Part shown: piece by piece, positions 7,047 through 14,915 of the stretch
How positions within the stretch are numbered: the stretch's first letter is position 1
How the letters are laid out: each line of letters opens with the position of its first letter
DNA from: Pollutiaquabacter sp046052345
GTDB lineage: Bacteria; Bacteroidota; Bacteroidia; AKYH767-A; 2013-40CM-41-45
Assembly: GCA_046052345.1 (NCBI GenBank)
Contig: JBJOMN010000063.1
Coordinates: 1 to 17,842 of the forward strand
Direction: 5' to 3'
DNA length: 17,842 nt
Made by a program: the position numbers and the translations under genes
Notes under the pieces: model-generated
What the model saw: only the letters and a program-made list of their open reading frames with translations
What the model was told of the DNA's origin: nothing
Database searches by the model: none

Positions 7047-8395
7047 ATTTTTCGAAGGAGGTTTATTCCTTCCGGGGCCGTTAAGAATCCTCCCCGGTCG
7101 TATACTTTATTGCCGGCCACCCACGTCTCTTCGACGACACCGTTCAGCATTTCGCCCTCGTAGGGAGTGACCTTGTGACGGAATTTTATGAGAGCCGGAC
7201 TGACTTTCATCCGTTTGGAAGGACTCCATACCACCAGGTCGGCATCATTGCCCTTCCGGATACGGCCTTTGCCCGGGAGGCCCAGGAAATCCGCGACTGC
7301 TGTACTCATCCAACTACTTACTTGTTCCACGGTGTTCTTCCGTTGCAGGGCCAGCGTATAGACGACGGGCAGGGTGAACTGCAGTGAAGCGATACCGCCC
7401 CACGCTTCCTTGAAGTTGCCCGTTTCCAGTTCCTTGATGTCTGCGGGAGCAGGGGAGTGGTCGGATACGATGAAATCGATGGTGCCGTCGGAAACGGCTT
7501 CCCATAATAAAAGGTTGTTACTGCGTTCCCGTATGGGAGGAGCACATTTGAAACGAGTGTCCCCGTCGGGGATGGTTTCAGCATTGAAGTAGAGGTAATG
7601 CGGACACGTCTCTACGGTCAGCGGAAGGCCTTCGGCTTTCGCACTTCGTATCATATCGAGCGCTTCCGCGGAGGAGAGATGAACAATATGGGTGCGTACC
7701 CGATACTTGCGACAGAGCTCGATCAGTTTCCGGATGGCCTCGTTCTCCCAGCTTTTCGGCCGGGAGGCGAGCCAAGCCTTATAAGAATAATTGTCCTTTT
7801 CCAGTTCCGCCTTTCCCGGATGCTTTTTGTCCAGTTCGGCATGTGCAAGCAGCGGAATGCTGTTTTCCGCGAGCAAGGGTAATGATTTTTCCAGCTCCTT
7901 GAAGGAGATGTTCGGGAATTCATCGATGCCGGAATGGGTAAGGAAGACCTTGAAGCCGAGTACGCCGGCTTTAATCAGAGGAAGCACCTCCTTGCTGTTA
8001 CCGGGAATGATTCCGCCCCAATATCCGCAATTCACTTTAAGGTTGCCTTTAGCGGCCTTCAGCTTCTTTTCCAGCGCTGCAACCGTCGTGGTGACCGGCT
8101 CTGAGTTCAACGGCATGTCAACCAATGTCGTGATGCCTCCTGCCGCCGCAGCGGAGGTGGCGGTTTCGAATCCTTCCCATTCCGTCCTTCCGGGATCATT
8201 GATGTGAACGTGGCAGTCGATCAGTCCGGGCATGATGTACGACTCGCCGCAGTCGATGACGGGCTGTTCCTTGGTCGGGGCCAGTTTCTCCATGAGGACG
8301 GCTGCGATCTTTCCATCTTCGATCAGCAAGGTGGCCGGTGCCGTTCCGTCCGGAAGCACGACATGCCTGCTATAAATGGCGGTTCGTTGATTCAT
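7043..8395 (-). CDS. allB: Allantoinase
   Basis: A cyclic amidohydrolase that opens S-allantoin to allantoate. The 450-residue protein has the binuclear metal site of the family: HVH at 62-64, the lysine to be carbamylated K149 (FKVFLTHSG), histidines H185 (LLAHAE) and H239 (HIVHLSSA), and D312 in SDHSP. The motif INDPGRTEWEGFETAT (65-80) is typical of allantoinases and argues against dihydroorotase or hydantoinase, as do the neighbours alc, uraD and puuD. The start is ATG at 8395, 3 bp after the puuD stop, and the gene overlaps alc by 4 bp. Confidence 0.93.
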   Translation of the reverse strand: MNQRTAIYSRHVVLPDGTAPATLLIEDGKIAAVLMEKLAPTKEQPVIDCGESYIMPGLIDCHVHINDPGRTEWEGFETATSAAAAGGITTLVDMPLNSEPVTTTVAALEKKLKAAKGNLKVNCGYWGGIIPGNSKEVLPLIKAGVLGFKVFLTHSGIDEFPNISFKELEKSLPLLAENSIPLLAHAELDKKHPGKAELEKDNYSYKAWLASRPKSWENEAIRKLIELCRKYRVRTHIVHLSSAEALDMIRSAKAEGLPLTVETCPHYLYFNAETIPDGDTRFKCAPPIRERSNNLLLWEAVSDGTIDFIVSDHSPAPADIKELETGNFKEAWGGIASLQFTLPVVYTLALQRKNTVEQVSSWMSTAVADFLGLPGKGRIRKGNDADLVVWSPSKRMKVSPALIKFRHKVTPYEGEMLNGVVEETWVAGNKVYDRGGFLTAPEGINLLRKI

Positions 8396-8398
8396 ATC

Positions 8399-9730
8399 TC
8401 AGCGATCGGTGGGTGCACCCTGACCGATCCATTGGCCGATCAAGATACGTTCTTCTTCGGTCATTCCGGTCTTGTTTCCTTGTGGCATGGAATGCGTCTG
8501 GACCACGCGGACCAGGATCTTGTCGGTCATGCGTTTTATCTGATCCGCGGTCTCGAACATGACGCCGTTCGGAGCGGTCTTCTGTATTTCGTCGGTCGGA
8601 TTGGAGGAGTGGCAGCCGGTACAATGTTTCTTGAAGAGGGGCTGCACTTCGGAAAATGACACCGGTCTGTCCGCTTTTTCCGAGGGTTTCGGAGCAGTGG
8701 CCATGACCACGGCGAACAGTCCGACTGCGGCAAGTGCCAACAGGTAAGGAAGATAGATCCCCTGTTCGTGCTTGTTCATGAAATGCCGGACCGCGACGCT
8801 GATCAGCGTCAGTGCTGCCAGTATCACCCAGTTCCAGTGGTTTCCGAAGGTGACCGGGAAATGGTTGCTGATCATCACGAAAAGCACCGGCAAGGTCATG
8901 TAGTTGTTGTGAAGCGAGCGTAGTCCTGCATACTTACCCAACTCACCATCCGGTTGTCTGCCAGCCTTCGCAGCCCTGACAAGCGCTTTTTGGGAGGGGA
9001 TGATCACAAAAAAGACGTTCCCTGCCATGCATGTTCCGAGCAGCGCCCCGATGTGTATGAAGGCCGCCCGTCCGCTCAGACGGGATGAGAGATACCAGGC
9101 GATGGCGGTAACGATCACAAAACCGATGGAGGCAAAGGCTCCCTTCCGTTGCAGCAACGGGGTCTTGCACAGGAAGTCGTATATCAGCCAGCCCGCAAGC
9201 AGCGCTCCTAAACCGGTTAGCACGGCTTCGTTTTCGGAAATCTTAGCGACGGCGGGATCCACCATATAACTTCCTGCGTTCAGGTAATAAACCAGTGTCA
9301 GGAGCAGGAAGCCGGTCAGCCATGTGAAGTAGGCTTCGTATTTGAACCAGTGAAGTTTCTCGGGAAGCTGTTCCGGAGCCACTTTGTATTTCTCCACATA
9401 ATAGAATCCGCCTCCGTGGATCGCCCAGAGGTTGCCGGCCAGACCATCGCGAAGCCCTTTGGTCCGGTTGAGGCTGTTCTCGAGAAAAATGAAGTAGAAC
9501 GAGGCACCGATCCAGGCTACACCGACCACGATATGGGCCCAACGCACCAACAGATGGGTCCAGTCCAGCAGATGTGCACCCATCCCCGCATGGTCCGCCC
9601 ATTTCCAGATTCCGAAGCAGGCGAGAACGACCGCCAATATCCAGCCCGTCGCACGGCGGTACGTCTTTATGTCATCGAGAAGTTCCTCGACCTCCAGTTC
9701 CTGTTCTTTCCGGGATAAGGGTTCCTGCAT
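8399..9730 (-). CDS. puuD: Membrane-bound urate oxidase (PuuD type) with C-terminal cytochrome c domain
   Basis: PuuD is an integral membrane enzyme that oxidises urate to 5-hydroxyisourate and passes electrons to its cytochrome c domain instead of making hydrogen peroxide from oxygen as soluble uricase does. The protein starts at ATG 9730 (443 residues; an in-frame TTG lies 6 bp upstream). It shows about eight or nine hydrophobic segments between residues 28 and 345, including WTHLLVRWAHIVVGVAWIG near 57-75. A soluble tail follows with one haem c site, CTGCH (C370, C373, H374), and a possible axial methionine in HSMPQGN (M415). The tail would be periplasmic. There is no soluble uricase gene in the window, so this is the presumed urate-oxidising step. 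The gene lies 7 bp after xdhB. Confidence 0.93.
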   Translation of the reverse strand: MQEPLSRKEQELEVEELLDDIKTYRRATGWILAVVLACFGIWKWADHAGMGAHLLDWTHLLVRWAHIVVGVAWIGASFYFIFLENSLNRTKGLRDGLAGNLWAIHGGGFYYVEKYKVAPEQLPEKLHWFKYEAYFTWLTGFLLLTLVYYLNAGSYMVDPAVAKISENEAVLTGLGALLAGWLIYDFLCKTPLLQRKGAFASIGFVIVTAIAWYLSSRLSGRAAFIHIGALLGTCMAGNVFFVIIPSQKALVRAAKAGRQPDGELGKYAGLRSLHNNYMTLPVLFVMISNHFPVTFGNHWNWVILAALTLISVAVRHFMNKHEQGIYLPYLLALAAVGLFAVVMATAPKPSEKADRPVSFSEVQPLFKKHCTGCHSSNPTDEIQKTAPNGVMFETADQIKRMTDKILVRVVQTHSMPQGNKTGMTEEERILIGQWIGQGAPTDR

Positions 9731-9737
9731 TTTCAAT

Positions 9738-12047
9738 TCACTTTTTTCCGGAGGATTTTAACGCTTCGACGGCAAGCAGGATCGCTTCGTTGGTGGCAGG
9801 GAGGTTCAGTTCGGGTTCTGCTTCGTGGTTGCGGACGGAAGAAATGGCGTCCTTGATGGCGAGCCAGGTGCTCAGTGCAAGCATGAAGGGAGGTTCCGCT
9901 ACTGCTTTGCTTTTACGGATGGCTCTTGGATTCGGTGCGTTCTGCAGCAGATTCACGCGGAAGTCGGCCGGGATATCCCTCACGGAAGGTATCTTGTACG
10001 TATCGGGCGAGTGGTTCAAAAGATTGCCTTTCGCATCCCGTTTGATGTCCTCGGTAGTGCACCACCCGAGTCCCTGTATGAACCCTCCCTCCACTTGTCC
10101 GATATCGATGTCCGGATTGATCGAGTCGCCCACGTCGTGAAGGATGTCTGTGCGCAGATGCCGCACATGACCGGTAAGTACGTCCACTTCCACTTCGCTC
10201 ACCGCCATTCCGAAGGCGTAATAATTGAAAGGACGGCCCCAGCCTTTCTGCTTGTCCCATCCGATGTCCGGAGTGCTGTAGTAGCCGGTCGAGCTAAGGC
10301 TGATTCGTTCCAGCCAGGCAAGTCGGACAGCCTCTTCGAATTCAACTGACCTGTCCGGATTACGGCGGTCGAAGAAACGGTCGTCTTTCAGTTCGATGTC
10401 ACCGGATGAAGTCTTAGTGCCGGCAAAGCGGCGGTTGAGTTCAGCGGACGTAAAATCGAAAAGGCGGGACTTGAGCGTGTCTATCGCCTCCTTCACCGCC
10501 ATGCCGTTCAGGTCTGTGCCCGCTGAGGCTGCAGTGGCCGAAGTGTTAGGGACTTTCGAGGTGTTGGTGGCATTCACCTTGATGCGCCACGGGGAGACTC
10601 CCAATTCGGCGGCTGCAATCTGAGCTATTTTCGTGTTAAGGCCTTGGCCCATCTCCGTGCCGCCGTGGTTCACGAGTACGGTGCCATCGGTATAAATGTG
10701 GACCAGTGCTCCTGCCTGATTCAGAAACGTGGTGGTGAAGGAGATGCCGAATTTCACGGGTGTCGCAGCGATGCCTCGCTTGACGAACTCATGCCGGCTG
10801 TTGAAGCCGGCTACGGCTGTCCGCCTTTCCGTATAGGAAGACGAAGTCATCAGTTGTTCGGTAATCACCGGCAGACGGTTCTCTTCCACGGTCTGACCGT
10901 AGTGTGTGATGTCGCGTCCTTTTTCGCCATAGAAATTCAGTTGCCGGAGCTTCATCGGGTCGGCCTTCAGGAGCCGTGCAATCCGGTCGATGATGTGTTC
11001 AATGCCGGCCATTCCCTGCGGTCCTCCGAATCCTCGGAAAGCGGTGTTGGAAGGAAGGTTGGTGCGGTAGGCTCGACCCGTTACGCGGATGTCCGGGATG
11101 TAGTAGGAGTTGTCCGAATGCAGCATCGCCCGCTCGAGGATCGCCATGCTGAGGTCGGTGGCGCAACCGGCATCCGAATTCAAGGTCATGTCCAGAGCCA
11201 GCAGCCGGCCTTCCGGATCGAATCCTACGCTGTAATCGATGATGAAAGGGTGACGTTTTCCGGTGATGATCTGGTCGTCGTCCCGGAACAGCCGGATCTT
11301 CACCGGTCTTTGTGTCGCGTGCGCCAGCAAGGCGGTCCAGGCCGCTGTGTGGTTCGCTTGCGTTTCTTTTCCTCCGAATGCACCGCCCATCCTGCGCGTC
11401 TCCACCGTCACTTCATGTTTTGCGATGCCGAGGACTTCCGCGACGATGGCTTGGGTTTCCGAAGGGTGCTGTGTGGAGGAGAAGACATTCATCTCCTTGC
11501 CTTCGCCGGGTATGCAAAGACAAGTCTGCGTCTCCAGGTACCAGTGCTCCTGCGCGCCCGTCGTCAGTCGTCCGTCCAGTTTCATCGGTGCGCTTCGTAG
11601 CGCAGCCTCGACGTTGCCCCTTTGCATGGTGCGCGCGGGTGCCAGGAGCAAGTCCCTTTCCATCGCTGCCGAAAGGTCGATGACCGCCTCCAGAGGTTCG
11701 TAGACGATCTCCAGCAGTTTTTCCGCTGTACGTGCAGTGTGTTCGTCCACGGCGGCAATCAGCGCCACCGCCTGCCCGATACAGACTACTTCCCGGTCTG
11801 CCAGACACGGTTCGTCATGAATGACAGGCCCCATCTGGTTTTCGCCGGGTATATCGGATGCGACAAGTACAGCCAAGACACCCGGAAGGGCTTTGGCTTT
11901 TGCGGTATCGATCCCGGTTATCCGTGCATGAGCATGCGGACTGTACACGACTCGTCCGTGAAGTACTCCGCTGACGGGAATATCGTCCACGTAGACGGAC
12001 TGTCCGGTCACATGTTTCAAGGCGCTTTCGTGCGGTGTCTTGTTCAT
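9738..12047 (-). CDS. xdhB: Xanthine dehydrogenase, molybdenum-binding subunit
   Basis: This is the large catalytic subunit, which hydroxylates hypoxanthine and xanthine to urate at the molybdenum-pterin centre. The 769 residues fit bacterial two-subunit enzymes. Molybdopterin-contacting segments are GGAFGGKET, TAFRGFGGPQG, GTEMGQGLNTKIAQIAA and EGGFIQGLGW. The catalytic base glutamate is E718 in AVAEPPFMLAL. No twin-arginine or other signal is seen, which fits a cytoplasmic enzyme. The start overlaps the xdhA stop by 4 bp (ATGA), as expected for subunits made together. The cofactor chaperone XdhC is coded at the other side of the operon. Confidence 0.95.
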   Translation of the reverse strand: MNKTPHESALKHVTGQSVYVDDIPVSGVLHGRVVYSPHAHARITGIDTAKAKALPGVLAVLVASDIPGENQMGPVIHDEPCLADREVVCIGQAVALIAAVDEHTARTAEKLLEIVYEPLEAVIDLSAAMERDLLLAPARTMQRGNVEAALRSAPMKLDGRLTTGAQEHWYLETQTCLCIPGEGKEMNVFSSTQHPSETQAIVAEVLGIAKHEVTVETRRMGGAFGGKETQANHTAAWTALLAHATQRPVKIRLFRDDDQIITGKRHPFIIDYSVGFDPEGRLLALDMTLNSDAGCATDLSMAILERAMLHSDNSYYIPDIRVTGRAYRTNLPSNTAFRGFGGPQGMAGIEHIIDRIARLLKADPMKLRQLNFYGEKGRDITHYGQTVEENRLPVITEQLMTSSSYTERRTAVAGFNSRHEFVKRGIAATPVKFGISFTTTFLNQAGALVHIYTDGTVLVNHGGTEMGQGLNTKIAQIAAAELGVSPWRIKVNATNTSKVPNTSATAASAGTDLNGMAVKEAIDTLKSRLFDFTSAELNRRFAGTKTSSGDIELKDDRFFDRRNPDRSVEFEEAVRLAWLERISLSSTGYYSTPDIGWDKQKGWGRPFNYYAFGMAVSEVEVDVLTGHVRHLRTDILHDVGDSINPDIDIGQVEGGFIQGLGWCTTEDIKRDAKGNLLNHSPDTYKIPSVRDIPADFRVNLLQNAPNPRAIRKSKAVAEPPFMLALSTWLAIKDAISSVRNHEAEPELNLPATNEAILLAVEALKSSGKK

Positions 12048-13483
12048 GATCCGGTGTCGTTCCAGAATTTCAATATCAGGTTTCCGGCGGCCACGGAGCG
12101 GAAGGCGGCCCCTGCACGTGCATCAGATATGGGTCGGAAGTGTGCACGTACGATGTCGGCTGCTTCCTCGGAAGTCTTCCGGTCCCATTTCCTTCCCTTC
12201 AGGAATTCCTCGGCGGGAACGGCCCTTTCTGTTTTCGCGGCCATGCCACCGAAAGCGAGTATGGCGGTCTGTACGATGCCCTCTTTCAGTTTCAGGCTGA
12301 ACCCCCCACTGACAGTGGAGATGTCCAGGTCCTGCCGCTTCGAAACCTTATAGGACCGGACTACGCAATCGTTCTTCTGCAACGGAAGGAAGATGCGGGT
12401 GATCAGTTCGTCCTTGCGGCGCACCGTTGACCTGTAGCCGGTGATGAATTCATTCATGGGGATCCTGCGCAAACCTGCGGAGCTTCCCAGTTCAACGACC
12501 GCTTCCAGTGCCATCAATACCGGCAACAGGTCGCCGATGGGGGAGGCCGATCCCAGATTCCCGCCTACGGTGGCAAGCGTCCTGATCTGTCGGGATCCGA
12601 AGACGTCCAGCATGGAGCGGAGGGGAGGAAAATCGGTTGCAGACGCATGGCGCATCTCCTCGAGGGTCACACCGGCGCCGATGACGAGGCGGTCGTTTTC
12701 ATGACGTAGTTCCTTGAGCTCGGAAATGGCCGACAAGTCCAGCAAGGCGGACAGATGCTCGTGTTTTTTGGTGACCCGCAAGGCCAGATCGGTCGCACCG
12801 TTGAAAGGGATCAGGTCGGGATTTCCCGCAAGTATGCCGAACGCCTCGTCAAGTGCAGCGGGACGCATGTAGCGTTGTCCGTTTACCCGGATGTCAAGTG
12901 CAGCGTCCTTTCTTATTTCGGAGAGTTTTTGGAGGACGATTCCCTCGTCGGAGGATGTCCGGTCGGATGTTTTTGAAGAGAGGAATGTGTCAGCCGCTTC
13001 CAGAATCGGGCGATATCCCGTGCAACGGCAGAGGTTACCGGTGAGTGCATCCTCGATATCGTTCCTGTCTTTCGGTCCGTCCCCTTTTGACAAGGCGAAG
13101 AGTGACATGACGAAGCCGGGAGTGCAGTATCCGCATTGCGTGCCGTTGCATTCCACCATCGCCTGCTGGACCGGGTGCGGCCTGTCGACGTTTCCGAGAT
13201 CCTCCACAGTCAACAATTGTTTTCCGTGCAGCATGGGCAGGAAGACCAGACAAGAATCCACGGCTTTGTGTCGCAGAAGTCCGTTCCCGTCCGGCTCTGC
13301 GAGGACCACGGTGCAAGCGCCACAATCCCCTTCGGCACAGCCTTCCTTGGTTCCCGGGGATAACAGGGTCTCCCGAAGGTATCTCAAGACCGTAGTAGTC
13401 GGAGATATGCCTGCCTTTGCGAGATCAAGGGAGACTTCCTTGCCGCGAAAGAGGAAACGGACAGGTGTAGAGGGTGTGTTCAT
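12044..13483 (-). CDS. xdhA: Xanthine dehydrogenase, iron-sulfur and FAD subunit
   Basis: This subunit carries electrons from the molybdenum site to FAD and NAD. The 479-residue protein holds two [2Fe-2S] domains. The plant-ferredoxin-like one has C49, C54, C57 (GCAEGDCGACT) and C78. The helical one has C117, C120 (QCGYCTPGF) and C152, C154 (NLCRCTGYRPI). The FAD domain begins near residue 190, with PFNGATDLAL (about 226) and TVGGNLGSASPIGDLLP further on, then a C-terminal CO-dehydrogenase-flavoprotein-like domain. The Fe-S and FAD parts are fused in one chain, as in Rhodobacter XdhA. It is the first gene of the operon and shares a 149-bp divergent intergenic region with the cytosine deaminase gene. 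Confidence 0.95.
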   Translation of the reverse strand: MNTPSTPVRFLFRGKEVSLDLAKAGISPTTTVLRYLRETLLSPGTKEGCAEGDCGACTVVLAEPDGNGLLRHKAVDSCLVFLPMLHGKQLLTVEDLGNVDRPHPVQQAMVECNGTQCGYCTPGFVMSLFALSKGDGPKDRNDIEDALTGNLCRCTGYRPILEAADTFLSSKTSDRTSSDEGIVLQKLSEIRKDAALDIRVNGQRYMRPAALDEAFGILAGNPDLIPFNGATDLALRVTKKHEHLSALLDLSAISELKELRHENDRLVIGAGVTLEEMRHASATDFPPLRSMLDVFGSRQIRTLATVGGNLGSASPIGDLLPVLMALEAVVELGSSAGLRRIPMNEFITGYRSTVRRKDELITRIFLPLQKNDCVVRSYKVSKRQDLDISTVSGGFSLKLKEGIVQTAILAFGGMAAKTERAVPAEEFLKGRKWDRKTSEEAADIVRAHFRPISDARAGAAFRSVAAGNLILKFWNDTGS

Positions 13484-13515
13484 CTGAAAAGGCGAGCGGT
13501 GTCGCCTGCTACTTG

Positions 13516-13523
13516 TAAAATTA
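13516..13523 (-). promoter_or_regulatory. Possible -7 promoter element for the xdh/puuD operon
   Basis: On the minus strand the octamer is TAATTTTA, one base off TAnnTTTG, ending 32 bp before the xdhA ATG. The only other signal in this part of the gap is a generally A/T-rich run. No TTG at the -33 distance is evident. The candidate guaD element in the same window deviates in the same way (final A in place of G), so both may be weaker or regulated promoters. Confidence 0.35.
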
Positions 13524-13585
13524 GGAAAAACCAGTAGGCTTTTGCGGACCTGTTGAGTTTGTTTGAAAGAATATTCCGCCGGATG

Positions 13586-13615
13586 TTGTTCGAAGTTTGA
13601 GGTTGCTTATCTTGC
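13586..13615 (+). promoter_or_regulatory. Candidate -33/-7 promoter for the cytosine deaminase gene
   Basis: A TTG at 13586-13588 is followed after 19 bp by TATCTTGC at 13608-13615, close to the TTG-N(17-23)-TAnnTTTG layout of Bacteroidota promoters. The -7 element is one T short of consensus. The predicted start of transcription lies just before the ATG at 13633, which also argues against the upstream TTG at 13597 being the translation start. Confidence 0.4.
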
Positions 13616-13632
13616 AAAATAAACAACCGGAT

Positions 13633-14070
13633 ATGTCATACGACCCATTCATGGATGCGGCCATCCAAGAGGCCAAGAGCGGCTGGGACGAAGGTGGAAT
13701 ACCTATTGGCTCTGTCATGGTCCGCGACGGCCAAGTCATCGGCAGAGGGCATAATCAGCGGGTCCAGAAAGGCGATCCGGTCACTCACGCGGAAATCGAC
13801 TGTATGCGAAATGCAGGAAGGATCGGCAATTACAAGGACGTGGTTCTCTACTCGACACTGATGCCTTGTTATCTCTGTGCCGGCGCTGTCGTGCAATTCG
13901 GAATCAAAAAAGTCATTGTCGGCGAATCGAAGACCTTTCCCGGTGCTGCGGATTTCATGCGCAGTCACGGTGTGGAAGTGATTGATCTCAATGACGAGGA
14001 ATGTATCGGCCTTATGGAACGCATGATCCGGGAAAAGCCGGAGTTGTGGAACGAGGATATCGGTAAGTGA
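13633..14070 (+). CDS. Cytosine deaminase, fungal FCY1-like CDA fold
   Basis: The enzyme is predicted to deaminate cytosine to uracil. The 145-residue sequence resembles Saccharomyces cerevisiae Fcy1 far more than the bacterial CodA amidohydrolase. The zinc site is HAE (H52, E54) with PCYLC (C79, C82). Pocket positions known from the yeast enzyme are also kept: N41 in RGHNQR, F102 in the GESKTF segment, and the C-terminal W139 and D142 in the LWNEDIG tail (yeast WFEDIG). The ATG at 13633 is preferred; an in-frame TTG at 13597 would add 12 residues that look non-coding and overlap the promoter candidate. It is divergent from the purine operon. Other nucleobase or analogue substrates cannot be excluded. 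Confidence 0.85.
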   Translation: MSYDPFMDAAIQEAKSGWDEGGIPIGSVMVRDGQVIGRGHNQRVQKGDPVTHAEIDCMRNAGRIGNYKDVVLYSTLMPCYLCAGAVVQFGIKKVIVGESKTFPGAADFMRSHGVEVIDLNDEECIGLMERMIREKPELWNEDIGK

Positions 14071-14099
14071 TATTGCCTGCTTTTTCTTGATGGTCCCCG

Positions 14100-14915
14100 A
14101 TGGATGCTGTTTCGCTGACTCCTGAACATGTCGCGTGTCTGGAGCGATATCAGGTTCTGCTGGAGGCGTTGCCCAAGGCGGAAGGGGAGAGGGAGCATCT
14201 TCTTGGCCATACGCTTCCATTGCTGAATGCGCGATATCTGCAGCTGCTTGGCCCTCCTAAGCTCGCTTTATTGCAGCTCCGACTGGAAGCCCTTGAGCTT
14301 CGTCGAAAATCGGAGATGATCCGTTCTTGTATCAACAGGGGTGAGCCGGTCCTTCTTGAACTCATCGATACGCTGGTGGCTGCGGAAATGAAGGAGCAAC
14401 GGGAGAAGATAGAGCGAGAGGCAAGAAGGATTGAAGAGGCGCTCAACGTCATCAACACATCTCCGCTTTCGGATGCCGAGGCGGAGGAGCTTAAACAGTT
14501 GTATCATGCCATGGCCCGCATGCTGCACCCTGATCTCAATCCGGACTTGTCGCCCATTCATCAGGAACTTTGGCTGAAGGCTTCATTGGCCTACCGGGAG
14601 GGTGATCTTGCCGGCATGCGCGCACTGCATATCCGCCTGCTGGCCATGGAGGAATTGACCCACACAGAGGCGCCTTCCCTTTTGGATGAGTTGAAAAAGA
14701 AGAATGAGATGCTGCAGGCTGCCTTGGACCGGATCGTGGAGAACATTGAAGCGATCAAAGGCTCTTTCCCCTACACGGTGGCAGAGCACATGGATGATCC
14801 GGCGTGGCTGGCCGGGCAGCACGACATGATTCGTGAGCATACCGAAGCGGTGAACCGTGAGATATCCATGTATCGCGAGATCATCAATGCCCTTATGAAC
14901 GGAGGTCAGGCATGA
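14100..14915 (+). CDS. Coiled-coil protein with a J-domain-like HPD segment
   Basis: I do not know a function for this 271-residue protein. It is rich in charged helices, with coiled-coil-like heptads around 95-118 and 195-222. Between them, residues 127-172 read like helices II and III of a degenerate J domain: LYHAMARMLHPDLNP carries the HPD tripeptide at 143-145 and is followed by ELWLKASLAYREGDL. A normal J domain has more sequence before helix II, so DnaK stimulation is uncertain. There is no signal peptide or membrane segment. The gene starts 29 bp after the cytosine deaminase gene and its stop overlaps the HIRAN gene start by 4 bp, so the two proteins are probably made together and may interact. 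Confidence 0.7.
   Translation: MDAVSLTPEHVACLERYQVLLEALPKAEGEREHLLGHTLPLLNARYLQLLGPPKLALLQLRLEALELRRKSEMIRSCINRGEPVLLELIDTLVAAEMKEQREKIEREARRIEEALNVINTSPLSDAEAEELKQLYHAMARMLHPDLNPDLSPIHQELWLKASLAYREGDLAGMRALHIRLLAMEELTHTEAPSLLDELKKKNEMLQAALDRIVENIEAIKGSFPYTVAEHMDDPAWLAGQHDMIREHTEAVNREISMYREIINALMNGGQA
14901..14906 (+). promoter_or_regulatory. Strong Shine-Dalgarno sequence for the HIRAN gene
   Basis: GGAGGT sits 5 nt before the ATG at 14912, inside the last codons of the upstream gene. Strong Shine-Dalgarno sequences are uncommon in Bacteroidota, and no other start in this window has one so clear. It fixes the start and supports efficient translation after the ATGA overlap. Confidence 0.6.

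Larger units (their letters stand above)
3718..13483 (-). other. Eight-gene purine-degradation operon
   Basis: In transcription order the genes are xdhA, xdhB, puuD, allB, alc, uraD, uraH and the DUF6986 gene. Junctions are xdhA/xdhB 4-bp overlap, xdhB/puuD 7 bp, puuD/allB 3 bp, allB/alc 4-bp overlap, alc/uraD 16 bp, uraD/uraH 4-bp overlap, and uraH/DUF6986 23 bp. No internal space is large enough for a promoter with its own leader, so a single transcript from upstream of xdhA is likely. The set covers xanthine to ureidoglycolate plus urea. Gene order follows the reactions closely for the first steps. Confidence 0.85.

Noticed and set aside
10644..11600. 318-codon open frame on the plus strand
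   Set aside because: It lies fully antisense to xdhB, whose frame is conserved throughout. The translation has no recognisable domain and is rich in Arg, His and Ser as expected of a complementary-strand shadow.
13597..13632. Upstream TTG start adding 12 residues to the cytosine deaminase
   Set aside because: The extension overlaps the promoter candidate and does not look like the family's N-terminus; ATG 13633 fits better.
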